Assembly (NCBI GenBank): GCA_037074705.1
Contig: CM073596.1
Span: forward strand, 54,526,001 to 54,590,000
Origin: Zhengitettix transpicula
Lineage: Eukaryota > Arthropoda > Insecta > Orthoptera > Tetrigidae
Reading direction: 5' to 3'
Length of the DNA stretch: 64,000 bases
In this document: piece after piece, positions 1 through 14,680 of the stretch
How the letters are laid out: every line of letters starts with the position of its first letter
How positions within the stretch are numbered: the first letter of the stretch is position 1
Notes under the pieces: generated by a model
Seen by the model: the letters and a program-made list of their open reading frames with translations, nothing else
What the model was told of the DNA's origin: nothing
The model's database searches: none
Made by a program: the position numbers and the translations under genes

Positions 1-534
1 GAATTCTCTGGCTCGAATCTACGGCAGGCAGAAGTGTGCATTAGGTTGATCTGGCTGTTGCTGGATAATTCCAGTGAAAAAAAAACAGTCACTGGAATTC
101 TTAAGTAATTTATTACTTGGAAGCTTTCGGCCTGCAGTTGACCATCCATACCTTCACTAATTATTGTTTAAAAAAAACTTTGCTGTAAACTGAACGACGT
201 GTTATCAACATGATGCTAATTTTTTTTAAAGAAATACAAAGTTTGGAGACTGGATCATTTATTAAAGATTTTTAATACCAGTGAGAATATGGATGAATAT
301 TTTCAACTGTAGACTGAAAGTTTCCAAGACATAAATAATTTAAATTACCAGATTTTATCTGTATGCTAAGGTTCTATTTCCATCTCATACCTCCATATAC
401 ACATAGAAAATAATACTGCAGAGGTGAATATAAAAAATTTAAAAAAAGACGAAATATTCACATTTGAACCGAAACGCAAAGAGAAAAATTGTTAGTCAGG
501 AGAAAATGAAGAAGAAAAGAAGGTGTAGACAGGT
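1..534. other. Intergenic DNA, left edge
   Basis: The first bases are GAATTC. The rest is A/T-rich single-copy-looking sequence with no gene or clear repeat. Confidence 0.6.
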
Positions 535-833
535 AATCTACATAGTGGCCACTCCCCTCTTATAGCATAGGAAAGGGACTGAAACGGGGGATGCGGAAAG
601 GTAGAGGAACGTAGCCAAGGGATAACTAGGGCCCCCGAGCTGTAGTTTAAGGATCCTACCCGGCAATTCACCTTAAAGATGAAGGAAAACCCATAGAAAA
701 ACCAGCATCTGGTAGGTCGGGCATATGGAACTTGTCCCACGCCCTTCCGAGGGTTTGCTGTGGGATCGCATAATTCCCTTTTCCCTGTCTTGACAAAATT
801 AGGAGGCAGCTGGCCGACTATTCCAATAAGAAT
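535..833 (-). mobile_element. Poly(A)-tailed retroelement family A, diverged partial copy
   Basis: This shares with the other family-A copies, in order, the plus-strand landmarks CCCTTTAATAGCATAGGAAGGG-like, AAGGATCCTACCCGGC, GGTAGGTCGGGCAT, TTGTCCCACGCCCTTC and AGGAGGCAGCTGGCCGAC. It lacks the element's 5' third. The sense strand is minus, judged from the poly(A) side of better copies. Confidence 0.85.
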
Positions 834-1012
834 GAAATGTCCGTCATCTGAATAGCTAAAAGATCTCAGATTCAATCACAAGTACGAAGCACAATCAAAT
901 TGGTAACATTCTTCAGGACTCGGCTGCGGACTTTCATATAAATTCCAGATTAACTTAAATATTAAATTACATGAATTTTTTTTAAATTTCAATAAATATA
1001 GTTAAATCGTCG

Positions 1013-1130
1013 GGATGGAAAATTTTCGGCCGGACCTGAAATCGAACCAGAACCTCGACTTGGTACGTGACGTAGAATTCACCTGTCAGATGGAAAGTTC
1101 CTGGATTCAATTCCACGTCCTATCGATATT
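1013..1130. mobile_element. SINE-like fragment
   Basis: GGATGGAAAATTTTCGGCCG, GACCTGAAATCGAACCAG, ACTTGGTAC and a box-B-like GGATTCAATTCC (1112-1123) parallel the 20.4-kb copy. It is a decayed fragment. Confidence 0.45.
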
Positions 1131-3367
1131 TTCCCATCCTACTCCATTGATTCAATTTCTTCCATGGAAAGCATTGTTTCTGTTCCTGAATATAAAATAA
1201 AGTTACATTTATTCCACATTACATAAATTGTTTACAAATTTTCGCATTTTATTTTATTTTATAGTTGTAAAATTTAATATCGTTTAAAATAAACTATTAT
1301 CAAACCTTAAGTTACTTAATATCTTAAATGGTATGTAATGAGATTTAGTACTAACACATCAAGACAGCGTCTGCCACATCAAATCATCAATCATTTTATT
1401 TTATTTGTTTGTTACATAATAGAAGGGCACAACATTGCAAAAAAAAGTGGTAATTACGGAGGCGCCTCACGTCGCCAGTGACTACTTGAGTCTCAAAGTT
1501 TATTTTACATGAAGATAACTTGTTATTTACTCCGTTGTTTTGATCGAATAAGCCTCGAGGAAGGGGCAAATTACGTGCGACCTTGTACGAAACAATAAAT
1601 TAGGTTTTTCTAATTTGGACAAGACTTTGGATGCTGCATCTGAGTTCATCCCCGCGACCTTCACTTGGCCTAATTATGCTAATTAATTGTGAAGACCTTG
1701 CGTTTTGGCTCATCGGTGATACGGCCAGCCATCGAGTGAGCGTTGTTTGCTTTTGCTCTTGTGTTGTGCAGCCTTCGAGCAGGTTTTACAGTCGGAAGAC
1801 ACATGCGCCAATATCATTTATTAAAAAAAAAATAAGATAAAAAATAGCGACGCGTAGTTGCATCACGGGAGAGATTTGTCCTTGTGTTGAGGACCGCGGA
1901 CAAATTACCCTTGCTTAGGCTCATCAAATTAGCACCTTGCGTCCTCGTCTTTCCCCCGCCAAACACTGCACTGTTCAAACACGACGATTACGCCAATCAA
2001 AGGCTAATAAACGTCATTTCGCACTCGCTAATGCGCAAATCTCTTCATTTCCAAGTACAGCCATTCTTCCACTAACTCCTCTGAAGCTCTGTCTCCCACA
2101 GTTATAGTTACCGTATTTAAGTCGAGTTTCGTCCACGATTGGTTTCATTTTTAAAACTTTTCGTACTTAAATAGATACGGAACCGTCCAGTTACGTTAAA
2201 TATGTTTGTTTCGAATCCAAATTTAACATAATACGGAATTCTTTTGTATTCAGTAGATTGATATTTAGGTCTCCTTTCTTTAACTTATTATCTAAAGAGA
2301 TTCCAGAGTTGAAACGTAACGTTTTATTCCCCATTGTATTCTAAATTTCATTCGAGATGTTATTCTCAAATCTATATTAATATCCAATTTATCTGATTTT
2401 TTATTGGCTAATTTATTTATTTTGATAATACTTAATGTCAGATAATATCAATTTTGGATTTCGTATCTTGAATGTGTATTTTTACTTTTCTTATCGTTTA
2501 AAAATTGAAAACTTTACACATTTCTTCATTTTTGTATTGAGAGTTTGAATTTTTTATTTATTTTTTTAAGTTTCTATTTATATGTAAGTAATATTAATTT
2601 TTGAGTTTTTTCGTATTACGTAAATTGATACCAATTTTGGTCTCCATTTCACATTAATGTATTGCTTGATTATGTCTCAAAGTTGGAACGAAATCTTTCA
2701 TTTCTTTAAAGGATCAGGATTACTTCTTTTGGTATTCCCAGTATTATTAGAGGTATAATTGTCGAATTTAACAGTATATTAGTTATACAATTTTTCTGGC
2801 TTTATATTTTAATTTTTTTAGTAAGTCATCCATAAATCAAAATAAGAACAGAGAAAAGTAAAATACGTTTAATCTCATATTTAACTTAAATATCAGTATC
2901 ATAAAAATTCGTAATTTTAATAGAATAAACTAATTTAAATTTATATGAAACACAAAAATAATATGAGAAAAGCAAAATATAAAATTCTGAAAAATAAATG
3001 ATCTTATTTATGACGATATTAGTCTATATTATAATAATAATATTTTTATCCGGATAATATATATTTACGAAACTCTAATTACAAAATAACGTCTCCGTTC
3101 ATTACATACCAAGATTAAAAAAACATAAAATTGATTTTATTAAAAAATATTTGTAAGTTGCGAAATATAGAATAAAGAAATTTATTAAGCCTTTTGCATA
3201 TTCATATATAATAACTATCTTTAAAAGCCAGAAGATATGATTTTTACAGTATAACATCAACCACATATAAATTTTTACAGATCTGTGGCCATTACAATAT
3301 TAACATGGCCAATAGAATGGTAAAATCAAAAGCTCTCTAAATAAATAATTGTGCCTGTCAAAAGATG

Positions 3368-3421
<54 letters not shown>

Positions 3422-6032
3422 GTAACAGTTTTGAGAAAATAATAGCAAAAAAGTAAATACACGCGTTATAGCATTTCATATATTTAAGAAAGGATGATGT
3501 AACTCTTGAATGAAAGAAAATATATATTTTATACAGGAAAATTCTATCCAAATAATTTAAAGATGACAGCATATATATATATATATATCGATATTAGAGC
3601 AGCTATGAGACATGTTGTCGAATGCACACTTGCCCGCAATACAACGAAAAGACAAAAATTGTTTACTCAGCCTCCTCCAAGTGTAAATCATTAAAATGCT
3701 AATTTTATTTTAAAATATATGACTTACAAGGATGTAAATGGACATTCAGTTATATTTGGAAAATATATCTGTTATATATATATATATATAATTAATATTA
3801 TAATATCATCTGTTAAATATTGAATTTTTAAAGTATTATAAACTTTAGGGAAGGTTGACTCACACTACTTAGTGGATGGCAAACTATGATTAAACGATGT
3901 GAAAATAATGACGATGGAATTGGGAAGTACTGTGCCTTCAAGTGATTAACTCCGGAGTGTAATCGGTTTAGAACTACATCTCAACAGTCATATGACTAGA
4001 AGCTATAGGTGAAAACAATCATAATTAATAAAGTGTATGGATTTGAGTGTTCCATAAAGTCGTTCGTCCTTTGAAAGTATGTGAGAGCAGGTGTGTGATT
4101 GTCAGTAAAGACGCTTTGGTTTTATTTCTCGCCTCCAAAATAACTGACGCTGACCGCCGTAAAATCCTAAATGACCGTCTTGCGAAATAAGCTGTTGTTC
4201 CAGCCACGGCACTAAACAGAATACAACTACCACGAACTCAATCAGAGCTACAGACAATTTGAAGGCGAAGATTATATACATTAAAATTAAATCAATGACG
4301 TTCCACGAACAAGGATAAAGGGAAAAAATCTGTTTTATCGTCTAAATGGAGGAACAGAAGTCTTTTGTCACCATTTCCTTCGAGTGATGCAATTAATACG
4401 AAATTATTTAAAGGAAAAACCTTACGATGCCCGTTACTCACATCTGTTTTTTTCTCGACCAATCACAGTCATTTATTAAAGGAATATTATTTTAATATAC
4501 CAACGACGTTTCAGTAAACTTTATATAAGTTAATCAGGTTGTTACTTATTCTTCTTTTATTTCCCTCATCAAACGTTAAAGAAATTGTATGGACACGCTG
4601 ATGATATGGAAAAGGTTATCAATTGTTGTTGCTCAAAATTTTGGTAATTTTTAAATTTTTGTTTCAAAATTTTTATCGTTTAAATGAGACATAGCACGAT
4701 GAAGGTACCAAAATTTGATTATACGACGTGTTATTTTTTAAATAAATGTCTGTGATTGGTTTAAAAGTTTATATGTAATAAATTTTTTAAAAAAAACGAG
4801 GAAAAAATACAAATTAATAATATGTTTCCAATTTAGTAAAAAGCAATAACCCCGTGATGATGTAGCCTCCAATAGAAGCTATCTTTACCTCCGTAAACTG
4901 GTTCCCCGAAGATCCACTCATCTCCTTTTTGGAGAGCGAGCACCAAGGACCAAAAAAAAAAATTATTGGAAATTGATTATCTTCCGTTGTGGTGCCCTAT
5001 GCAAATAACCCCGAGGCAAGCAGGGAGGGAATTTTGGCCGGAATACGCCCGAAAACAGGTTCCTTGATATTAATGCGCAAGAAAAAAAAATGCACTTCAA
5101 TTTCCTGCTCTGGGCCACGGTCATAACGTCACGAACAGTTAAGAGGATAAAACGGAGACGATGCAATTCCATCGAACGCGTCACGTTTGTATTAACACAA
5201 TTTATATTATCTGCCAAATATAATCAATATAATTGTTTTAATCTTTAACCTTATGAGGTCGAAAATTAAGTGATGAAACGTTGTTAACTTAAGGAGTTCT
5301 TTTTTTCTGAAGTTTATTTATTTATTAGTTGTTGTTGTGTCTCAGAAAATTCATGTATAGTGTGAGTATAGAAAGAACATTTTTATTTTCCAGGAAACTC
5401 ACTTCAAATTATTTTTTTATATGTTGTCTACTTGGTTTGTATATAATATTTTTTCATATTTCTAAAGCAAAATTATCAAGTGATGTCCCCTCGAAATATG
5501 TAAATTTTCAACAAAATTATTGAAGTAAAAGTTAATTAAATGTTTTAGGTTATCGCTTGATAATTTGTATTGTAAAAATGTCTGTTAATAGGTAATTAAA
5601 AATAAATGTTAAAATACTATACTATTAAAGTTTTTATACATTATACATTTGCGCCAGTGGAAAATAGGCGTCAGGATATTTTTTTCTTATCGCAATATAA
5701 CTCATCATAACTTCGGATCGCCTATGAGGAGGATAATAAACATTTGTAAACGTTGTCTAGGCGATGAAGATTTACGAACCATCCTTTGAAAAAGCAAATA
5801 TTACATTAAATACTGCAATAGCCTTGTTGTCTTAACCGTTAAGACTTTTACTAGTGAGTAATTTTTTGAGCTTGGAAATTAATATTTTATTTTGTGTAGT
5901 TTTAATCAGAAAATAGCAAGTAGTTAAATATACTTTGTAACGAGGAAACTAGCATTGACTATTCTTGTAATGAAGCGTACTGAAATGGTGATCATCTTAA
6001 ATGAAATTTTTGTCTGAAAGGGAATTATTGAA

Positions 6033-6033
<1 letters not shown>
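1131..6033. other. Gene-free A/T-rich intergenic DNA
   Basis: There are long T/A-rich runs (strongest at 2100-3700) and small TA tracts. No exon, RNA gene or clear mobile element is visible. Confidence 0.55.
3370..3419. repeat. (TA)n microsatellite
   Basis: There are twenty-five uninterrupted TA units. Open frames crossing it (Y-I-Y-I runs) are artefacts. A shorter AT run lies at 3571-3588. Confidence 0.97.

Positions 6034-6090
<57 letters not shown>
6034..6090. repeat. (TA)n microsatellite
   Basis: This is an uninterrupted 57-bp TA tract in intergenic DNA. Confidence 0.97.
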
Positions 6091-6092
<2 letters not shown>

Positions 6093-9000
6093 CGAAGTAC
6101 AATCAAAAGAGACCAGGAAAAAATGGTAGAATTAAGATTTATAATAATTATGTAATTGATCGACGATAAATGGACGTATTTTCTCAGTGGATTTGACAAA
6201 TGGAACGTATTAAGAGTGAAACCACGGTGAAGCACACTATGGTGGTGAATATAGGGCTTGTTACCATAGCCGACCACTCACTTGATGATTGTTGGCTTTA
6301 AATAGGTCCACAGGACCATCAGACTGAGTTAAAAGCTTCCTTAATCATGTATGGAAAAAATAAAACCTCTGGTCTTTTTTTTGGAGGGGGGGAAGAAGAT
6401 GGTGGAATCTTATCATCTCCATTTACCTGAATATATGCGGAAACCGCTGGTGACCTTACGGAACGGGAACCGAACCCAAATTCTTCATAGTACTGATACA
6501 TCGTTGGATCTGAAAAGTTACTATGACCGTATCACTGTTTTCAGAAACGCCTTTGGTTTTCATTTTCAAAATCTTACTTTTTCCCCTCCTTGATCACCGT
6601 GGTCTTGAGGTCATAAGAGAGTGGACAAGTCAAAGTCACACAATGTTGGCGTGCGTAGTTGTAATGTTCCAGTCACGTTTCTCTTACGAAACACACTCGC
6701 GCTCAGAAACGACGGGATTATTAAGCCGTAGCGTTGTCCAAATTAATAGACGCTTACGTAGCCTCAGAAGTCCGTCGTAAACGATGCCAAACTACAGAAA
6801 GACTAGGATATACTGTGTATAGTTTCAATCATTACCTCTTAAAAACAATGAGGTTTTCTTCTTAAGTAAGCTTACATCTGAAAGTAGTACATAATATAAT
6901 CCAGTGGAAACGGCATATTGATGGGGTTTTTTTTGTAAGAAAATCAGTTAATCAGTTTCCAAGAAAGCTCTTAGACGAATTCTGAAAAAAGGTGAGCAAG
7001 GAAAACACTTGTCAGTCCACAACTAATATGAAACTATTTTCTGTAATGTTATGGAAATTAATTAATAATAATAGCTGCTATTAAGTGGTTTGGGTCCGTA
7101 AGGAACGAACTTGATGAAAGCAGTTCCATACAGGCAGGACTGGAATCAATTAGATTTTTAAAAAAATATTTATAAGAAGTAGAAACGAAACCTTAGTATC
7201 AATAACTTAATTTTAAATTATTTGTTCTCAGTAAAGAGATTCTAATATGATTGGCATGATTTCAACCGTATTAATAATATGTTAAAACTTAATCAGTGAC
7301 CGAAATAAACAGCTCATTTCTTCCTTGTGGACACGAGAGAAGAAAAAAGTAAATTAGTAGAGGTATTTAAAAATCAAGTCTGTGTGCGTGTTACGAGGCG
7401 ACCGTAGTTTCAGGAGACTGGCGAGAGTTTATCGTCGTTGTGTTGGTTATAGTGTCCATCATTTGGCTTGATGTTTACGAGTTGGTCCTTTATATTTTTT
7501 TGCTCGCCTAATTACTGTTGTTCCGTTAGGTTTTTTGCGGCGTCATGAAATCCCACCGCGCTATCAAGCACGTTCGCTTCCTTCGCCTTCGGCCTTACTC
7601 TCCTTTACTCTTCAAACAACACTAGCAGGAAATCCATGACAGCAAATATTTATTACTAACTACCGTTCAGTAGCCATAATTCTCTAAGTTGCCGGTATTT
7701 TTATTAGTTCGTCTGTATTTAAATTTGATTTTCATGTCTTTCAGAATAATGAAAATAATGGCATTATGTTTTCAAATAATTGCCTAACACAAGAGGACAA
7801 AATGGTGTACGACCCCGCTCATTTTCATAAAGAAAACGCCATATTTTTTTAAGTAAGGTCTCTGCTGCATGGCCCAACATCCTTTAATGAAATAGTCTTA
7901 TGATTTATATTTATAAGACACATTTCTTTTAATAATTGGTTTATGGTGCATAAAATTGTGGTTTATTTTATATAATTTATTATATTGAAAATTGAAATTA
8001 ATATTTTAGTGCTGGTTTTCAAATAGAAGAGATTATTTTTTTAATAAAATTACATCAAGTTGGTAACTGGTTTGGTGCAGTTCTGCACTATTCTTCACAA
8101 ACCTATTCACATCACCGTAGCTCCTAGATCATTAAATATGTGATTTATGTTACCGCTGTTCTACAGCGCACTTCGCTACTCGTCAGCGCCTCATCGACCC
8201 GCCTTCTTGTCAGAATGATCCTAAAACTTCCTTCCTTCAAAGTCGTCAATTTTAAAACGCTTTTCTCATTCCGTGTGTACAACGCGGTTGCCAACTTTCC
8301 AATGAGTTCCGCTACAAATATTGTCGCTGCAGTTTGTTTCGAGAATAATAATTATAAACAGAATAATGGGGATAGCAACTTGTCGAAACGGTGACATATT
8401 TAATCTGAAGATAATTCACAAATTTTTTGGATTTTTATAAGTAGAACTCATGAAAATTGAACTCTTGAGTGTTGGAGTCAATCTCATATGACGAGCTTGA
8501 GTCAGATTTTTCAGTCTTCCCAATATTCCTAAATCGACCTTTATTGAGCTGTTGTAACTTCTTGAAGAACACGCTCTCAGCTTGAACGGCCTATTTCTGA
8601 TGTCTCCTATGCATCTCTTCGCAATCGTTGGTAAAACAAGTCATGCACGTGTGCATATGCAGAATACATGCATGGCGTTGCAAGTTAAAGTAGATGAGAT
8701 GAGTGGCTTCCGGGACGGGATGCGAACAATGCTCCGGAGAAGCAAGCCTCAAGGTCGGGCAAGGACAGCCATTGCCCCTCTCCAGCTCCAGACAATGCCG
8801 TCCTTACACCACGGCCTTGGCCCTCCTCTAAGGTCACACCACCAACAACAACAACACCAAAAAATATATATAAAAAAAGGCAAATAATCCACTCCATAGT
8901 ACGCCGCGAATTCGGAAGGTCACGAGTTCAATAACCGTCCACGGCGGCCGTACGTTCTACAAGTACGTACTCCTCGGGACTACTCAAGAATGCAGCTTCT

Positions 9001-12000
9001 GCTCACACTATAACTCTCTAAGGTAGAGCGGATTAAAAACTGGCCCTCATCTTATGCTCTTACCGTGTTACGCATTTTCAACAAATTACAGGCAATATGC
9101 AATTTACCTTATTTTTAATTCCCGATCCAGTTAGCCCTGCCATTAACTAACGGTAAGTAAAAAAAAGCGAAACTGACTTAAATCAAAACGCGTTAGTAAG
9201 TTCTTGAGACTGTTGAGACGGAGCTGGCCAATCAGATGCTTTTTCTGACTAATTGTTAAAGGTAAATAAATTACAACATCTTGTGTTAATGGCAAAGGAA
9301 GAAGGTACCAAAAATTATCAATTGGAATCAAATTTGAAATGCTCCAATGTCACATATCGGCGTTAAAATAATTAAAAAGCAATGTGACTAGATGTTGAAT
9401 ATGGATTAAGACCGTAAGATGCTAATAAATTATTTTGAAGTAAACCAAAATTTATATTCACTGACATAGATAAAAAAAGGGTTTAATGAAATATTAATTA
9501 AAATTATAAAAACTAAAATCAATATTTTATAAACGTCTCGTGAAATTTAACAAAACTGTTTGCTATTATCCAAGACGAAATGCTGAATTCAGAAACAGTG
9601 TTAAAAATAATATTAAACGCCAAAAAGTGACAATAAATTTCGGGTCAAGAGATAATTACGGTAGTCAGATAATAGCAATAATTTTAACTTGAATCATAAT
9701 CTAAAAGCTGACGTTTAGTGAAGGGGTAATTTTTTCCACACACCGTATGACGTGTTTGTATTGCGGGCCTCAATACTTAACAGGATAATCACAGGACTGG
9801 AGGGGACGCGCTACGTAATAACTGTTGTCGTTTTTAGTTTATTTCTTTTTTTGTTAGCTTGTAATTTCGTGGACAGCACCACGAATGATTAGAGAGAAAC
9901 AATAATCGCAATACACAATAATTGGATTGGATATATTCAAAAGTTTTACATTAAATGCAAACAGTTTCAAAAATCAAAGTGATTTCAGTAGATTGGACCA
10001 TAAATTATAAATTAGAAAAATAAAACAGATATCAGTAAATTCTCAATAAATCGGATATTATACGTCATGAGTCCTTATTAAGACTTTTGTCACAAAACGA
10101 TTTAAAGACTACAAACTGAATTTTTCAGAACGTTTAGACAGAAAAATAATTTTACAGTCTTATAAATACAACAGATACCTTAATTATATATAATCTGTTA
10201 ATGTTAATGGCCGCTAAATATATCCCATTAATTTTATTTGTACGTGCAATATTGTATGTATTTATTGACGAATCCTATTTCCTCTTTGAAGAATTAATGG
10301 AAAAATACAAAAAATCTAAATACTATCGTCATATCTCTTTTCAGGAGAGAATTAATTATATTTTATAATTGTAATGAGCCAGTTGGTTTATTTTTTATAA
10401 AAATCCGTTTATAAATTAATCAAATCATAATTTTTAATTGTTTCTTGGCCTAATTTATAACTTGAATTATAATGATTATTAAATCCATTTCACTAATTAC
10501 GTAAAGACAAAATTAAGTGATAAATTAAAATAAAATTGTTTGTAATTTGGCCAATTCTTTATATTATTAGTCTTTACCTAATACTGACGTTTCTATATTT
10601 TAAATATTGATTTAACGTTTATTTTCGTAAATACTTAGTCCAATAGCATGTAAATTAAGGATGTTTAGTGGGTTCGTTATGTGGTGTTTATTTTAACAAT
10701 TCTTAGAGGACAGTCAGATAACACGTTTCCATGGAAAAATACACAAAGTCTCAGACTAGTGCTTCTCTGTCTGAGGAGGGTATAAAGAGTAGGAAGATGG
10801 CGCCGTGGATAAAAATTATAAGCAATCAGTGCAAGAGCTCTTCCCCGTTAATTTTCGCCAGCGTCGTCGTCCATTAGATAGTGATCTGGTGAAGGGAAGG
10901 TGGGAAGGGGGACTGAAATGGGGAAACTGGACAAGCTGCCGGCGCTAATGCGACATTAGTATTCTACGAGGTGTGAGATGGCCAACACTTTACTTTAAAG
11001 CAGTCTCGCTCCCCAGCATAACGCACTTATGGACACATGTACATTTTTACTTTCTTTTTCAGGTTATGTTCCTTATAATGTATATTCGAAGAATATTTAA
11101 TTTTACTATGCTTCTTATCGGCAAAAATCAAATGTAAGTGATCGTCATCTTTCAAAAATGAAAAACCATTCAGGTGTACATGTGTTACATCATTAAAATT
11201 GAATAGGATATGGACACAAATTACTAAGTCTTAAAGACGTTGAACCTGTACGTAGAACCAAAAAGTCAGGAAAAAATATAAGAATTTAATTCATTGGATT
11301 ATGCAATGAAATAAGGAATTTTTTTATAACTTACCAGGACATCAAGCGACGGATGGACCAGCAGACGTTGAACTCATCACCACATGGCTGTCACAGATTT
11401 GTGGTAAAACCTGTAACGTAAATCATTGGGATATTGTTTTGTTTTTACTTCTAATTATGTATTTATTTCTTCCCCATCATTGTCTTCTATGATATGGTAT
11501 TTGTTACAAGTACGTTTAACTCATTTCTTTCGGTGACTTCAATGTCACTTCCTCGAAACATGACGTTTCCAGTTGTTGACCTTCCCAAGTTGATTGCGGA
11601 TTATTGCGGATCCTGATGGATGATAACGCCTTGGGAACCAAACCGGTGTCTCTGGTTTATTCGCCATTCCTGAGTAGTCTCACTCGTCTTTTGCCGACTC
11701 GTTTAGTCTCGGTCTCAACTTAATCACAGTCATTGCCGGCTATGGAAGGGGAAAAAACGATTTTTATGTCAAAAGAGTACAGCCAATAGATTTCCGTCAT
11801 CGTGGAATTATTAAATATTAATAAACAAAACATTGGGACACTCGAGGAAACAAGAGAATGTTATCTGTGATTTAGTGAGGTTCTGATGGTTATCTGGATG
11901 GAGTCTAGAAGGATATACCATATAAACACGCAGCTAGGGAATGGGTAAGATTTAAAGATAAAGAAGATTAAGAAATGCACAACATCATGAATATATTTAT

Positions 12001-14680
12001 TTTATAAGGCCAAGGTGAGAAGAACAATGCTGGTAATAAAAATTGTTTGGGCTTTCCGTTGCGTAGTTAGACGGAAAGTGATGATAGAAAATAAAATTAT
12101 ATATTTTTTAGAGTAACGATAATCGTTACAGAGAACGACAAGACGAGGAACGGAGACCTAAGGTTTGGTCCTTAAGGATTTCAGTCTTCGAAACGTCGCA
12201 AAATAAATTCAAAATCTCGAAGAAGAATGAACCTAATCCGATCACTTGGGACATCGCCTTGTTCCTGTTTGTAACGATAAATAATAAGGTGTATTAATTC
12301 TCCTCACTTTCGTTATAAATTTATATTTATCCCCGGCCTACATAACTGTGATTTATTTCACAACCCGAAAAATCTTCAACAAGACTAATGGCTCAAAATA
12401 TATATAAAAAAAACGTGAGCAGAATAAATACTTCAAATCGGAGCTAAATACTAAGCCGACGAAACTTAATTAAGGGATCAGGATGGAAAAAAACTCTTAT
12501 TAGTTAATTATCTTGTTACTATGCTTATTATTCATATTCTTCTTGTTGTGATTCTACTTTTTATTCTTGTCATCCATCGTATTTGTGTTTTTCTTCTTAT
12601 CCTTCATATACTTCATATCCTTATTTTACCTAATATCGTTATTAATCTTATTCTCCTTCATTTTCTTCTTAATAATATTATTGTTATACGAATTAATCAC
12701 AGTCTCCCGATCTTTTTGGGGTTCGGTTCTTCATTGTTCGGTTCCTATCCAAGCAACTAGGAATGGCAAAGATATCTTATTAAAATACGTATTATTATAA
12801 TTACTGACTTATCATCAACATAATTCCCTTGAGACAGACTTTCAAAGGTACTCCTCAGTAAGATACACACGACCACAAATTCACTATTTTCCCTCGTTGC
12901 ACCACTTTTACTTTCTCCTCGCTCTCGTCTTAGTGGTGATGAGCCCCCTTCAAGACAGGTGGGGTATAAAGAAAGAAAATTAATCAAATAAATTTATTAT
13001 GAAAATAGTAAAATTACTAATACAATATATTGATAATGACAGTACTTTTGTGGGGGGAATGAATGTCTCAATTAACTGTTTCCGAAATTATTATTAAATA
13101 ATTATTAGAGTAGTGCAAAGGAACACGCAATAGTATATTTTTATATTCACTATTAAAATTCTAAGCTTATTAGCGGTTTTTATAAATGACTTTTAAATAG
13201 CTCTTTCACCGGAATAATGAACGGTAGACTGATAGATCACGTTTCTCATTTGTGAGCCATCATATTTGTGCAGTCAATAAGAAAAGAGACTAGTTGACAG
13301 AATTTGGATTGCCTCGCCGCAGTGTTAATTTTTTTCGCAGCAGTTCCCTCCCCCTTATTCGCGTGACTTTGGCAGGCGTGATCGTGAATCCTAATTACGG
13401 ACTTGGGAGTGTGTGACCGTGTGTTTGCTTTTCTTCTTTTTACATGTGACCACTACGTGCTGCGTTATTACTACGAGAAAGACAACCAACACTGGGAACA
13501 ATAAATCAAATTACTACTAAAAATTACATTTTATATAATAACAATTTTTTTGTGATAAAGCGGCACTGATTCTCGGTTTTATTGCATCACATTACCAATT
13601 GTAAAGCAGACTTTAAAATGGTGCAGTGCCAATAAGAACCGTGAAGTGGAGAGAGAGATGAAGATGGAGGAATTCCTTTGAGCTGAGACGAGCTGACGTT
13701 TCAATCCTCGCTCCAGCGCGCACGTTCCAGGTTTTTCTGGAGGAGTCCAGCAGGAGCTATTTCTTACTGGCCTAACCGCACAACTTTGGACGGTTCCGTT
13801 ACGGAACAAATTCCCTCATATACACCACGCTCTACGTGATTCTCAACTCATGTTGGGAACCGTTAATTTCCAGACCTAATAGTTCATATTTTCAATTCAC
13901 AGAAGTGTTGCAGTGCACAAACACTGGTCTTTTTTTCATGAATTCAACAAAAAGCTGACGAACTTGAAACGAGAAGGTAAATCAAGTCCAGGAAACAGGT
14001 TCAAATTTAAGGAGATATTGAGTTAAAAACGCTTCAAGAGGCTGATGAAACCATTCAAGTTAACCAAACACGTTAGTTTCATCATATTAGTCGGCAAACA
14101 ATGCACACCGAAAAACAAACAACTGGTTTCATGTTAAAAATGTAGATAAAACGGAAGAAAACTTTAGTAAGGTTTTTGTAAAGTTCTATAATTATAATGA
14201 TTATCAACTTTTATTTTAAAATTATTGCTTGTTAAGTATAAATATAAAAAAGAATGAACAATCACAGAAAAATAATACAGTTTTATGTGGTTGATTTTAA
14301 TCTAAATAAAAATATTACATAAATTGGCACTAAATAGTTCATTTATTATATTTTAAATAAAATAAATTATTTAAAATTTCAGGTCTGAGGGTTTAGGGTC
14401 AATAAATAATTAAATATGTTTATTACTATTTATTTTGTAATTATTCATAATAATACGGGGACCTGGTCACTCTAGATATAAGGTTGGCAACCAGAAGGAA
14501 GAAAGATAAATAGAACCTTGGAAACAAAGCGTGGGAAGACATGCCGGAAAAGCTTGAAAAACCAACTTACATTGGGAAAGGTGCTCGCACAAATTTAAAA
14601 TCAAAACGAGGCCGCAAAACCAAGACGTAGGGAAAATTTCATTCTTAAATAGACCATAAATGATTAGTAAAATCTGTACA
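6091..14680. other. Gene-free intergenic DNA
   Basis: There is no recognisable exon. A pyrimidine-rich stretch at 12517-12690 (CTT/ATT runs) gives spurious leucine/isoleucine-rich frames. A G/C-richer patch at 7380-7620 and another at 10800-11000 show no coding signal. Confidence 0.5.
8690..8985. repeat. G/C-richer repeat-like segment with CAA and A-rich runs
   Basis: It contains AGCAAGCCTCAAGGTCGG, an ACCAACAACAACAACACC run and an A-rich stretch, then GGTCACGAGTTCAATAACCG, which resembles box B. It may be one or two fused SINE remnants. Open frames across it are unrecognised on both strands. Confidence 0.3.

Noticed and set aside
3369..3694. Frames with long Y-I repeats
   Set aside because: They translate a (TA)n microsatellite.
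4501..4545. CTGATTA...GAAACG on the minus strand as a hammerhead
   Set aside because: Two mismatches in the CTGANGA segment and no shared flank with the other copies.
5255..5290. TTATGA...GAAACGTTGTT on the plus strand as a hammerhead
   Set aside because: The invariant CTGA segment is missing and no stem II pairs.
5924..6277. 117-codon minus-strand frame
   Set aside because: Its core is the (TA)n tract at 6034-6090 and the remainder is unrecognised.
8582..8887. 101-codon plus-strand frame with a Q/H run
   Set aside because: It crosses a repeat-like segment with a CAA run and an A-rich end; no domain recognised.
12521..12800. Two leucine/isoleucine-rich plus-strand frames resembling membrane proteins
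   Set aside because: They lie in a low-complexity pyrimidine-rich stretch, open in two frames at once, with no conserved motif.
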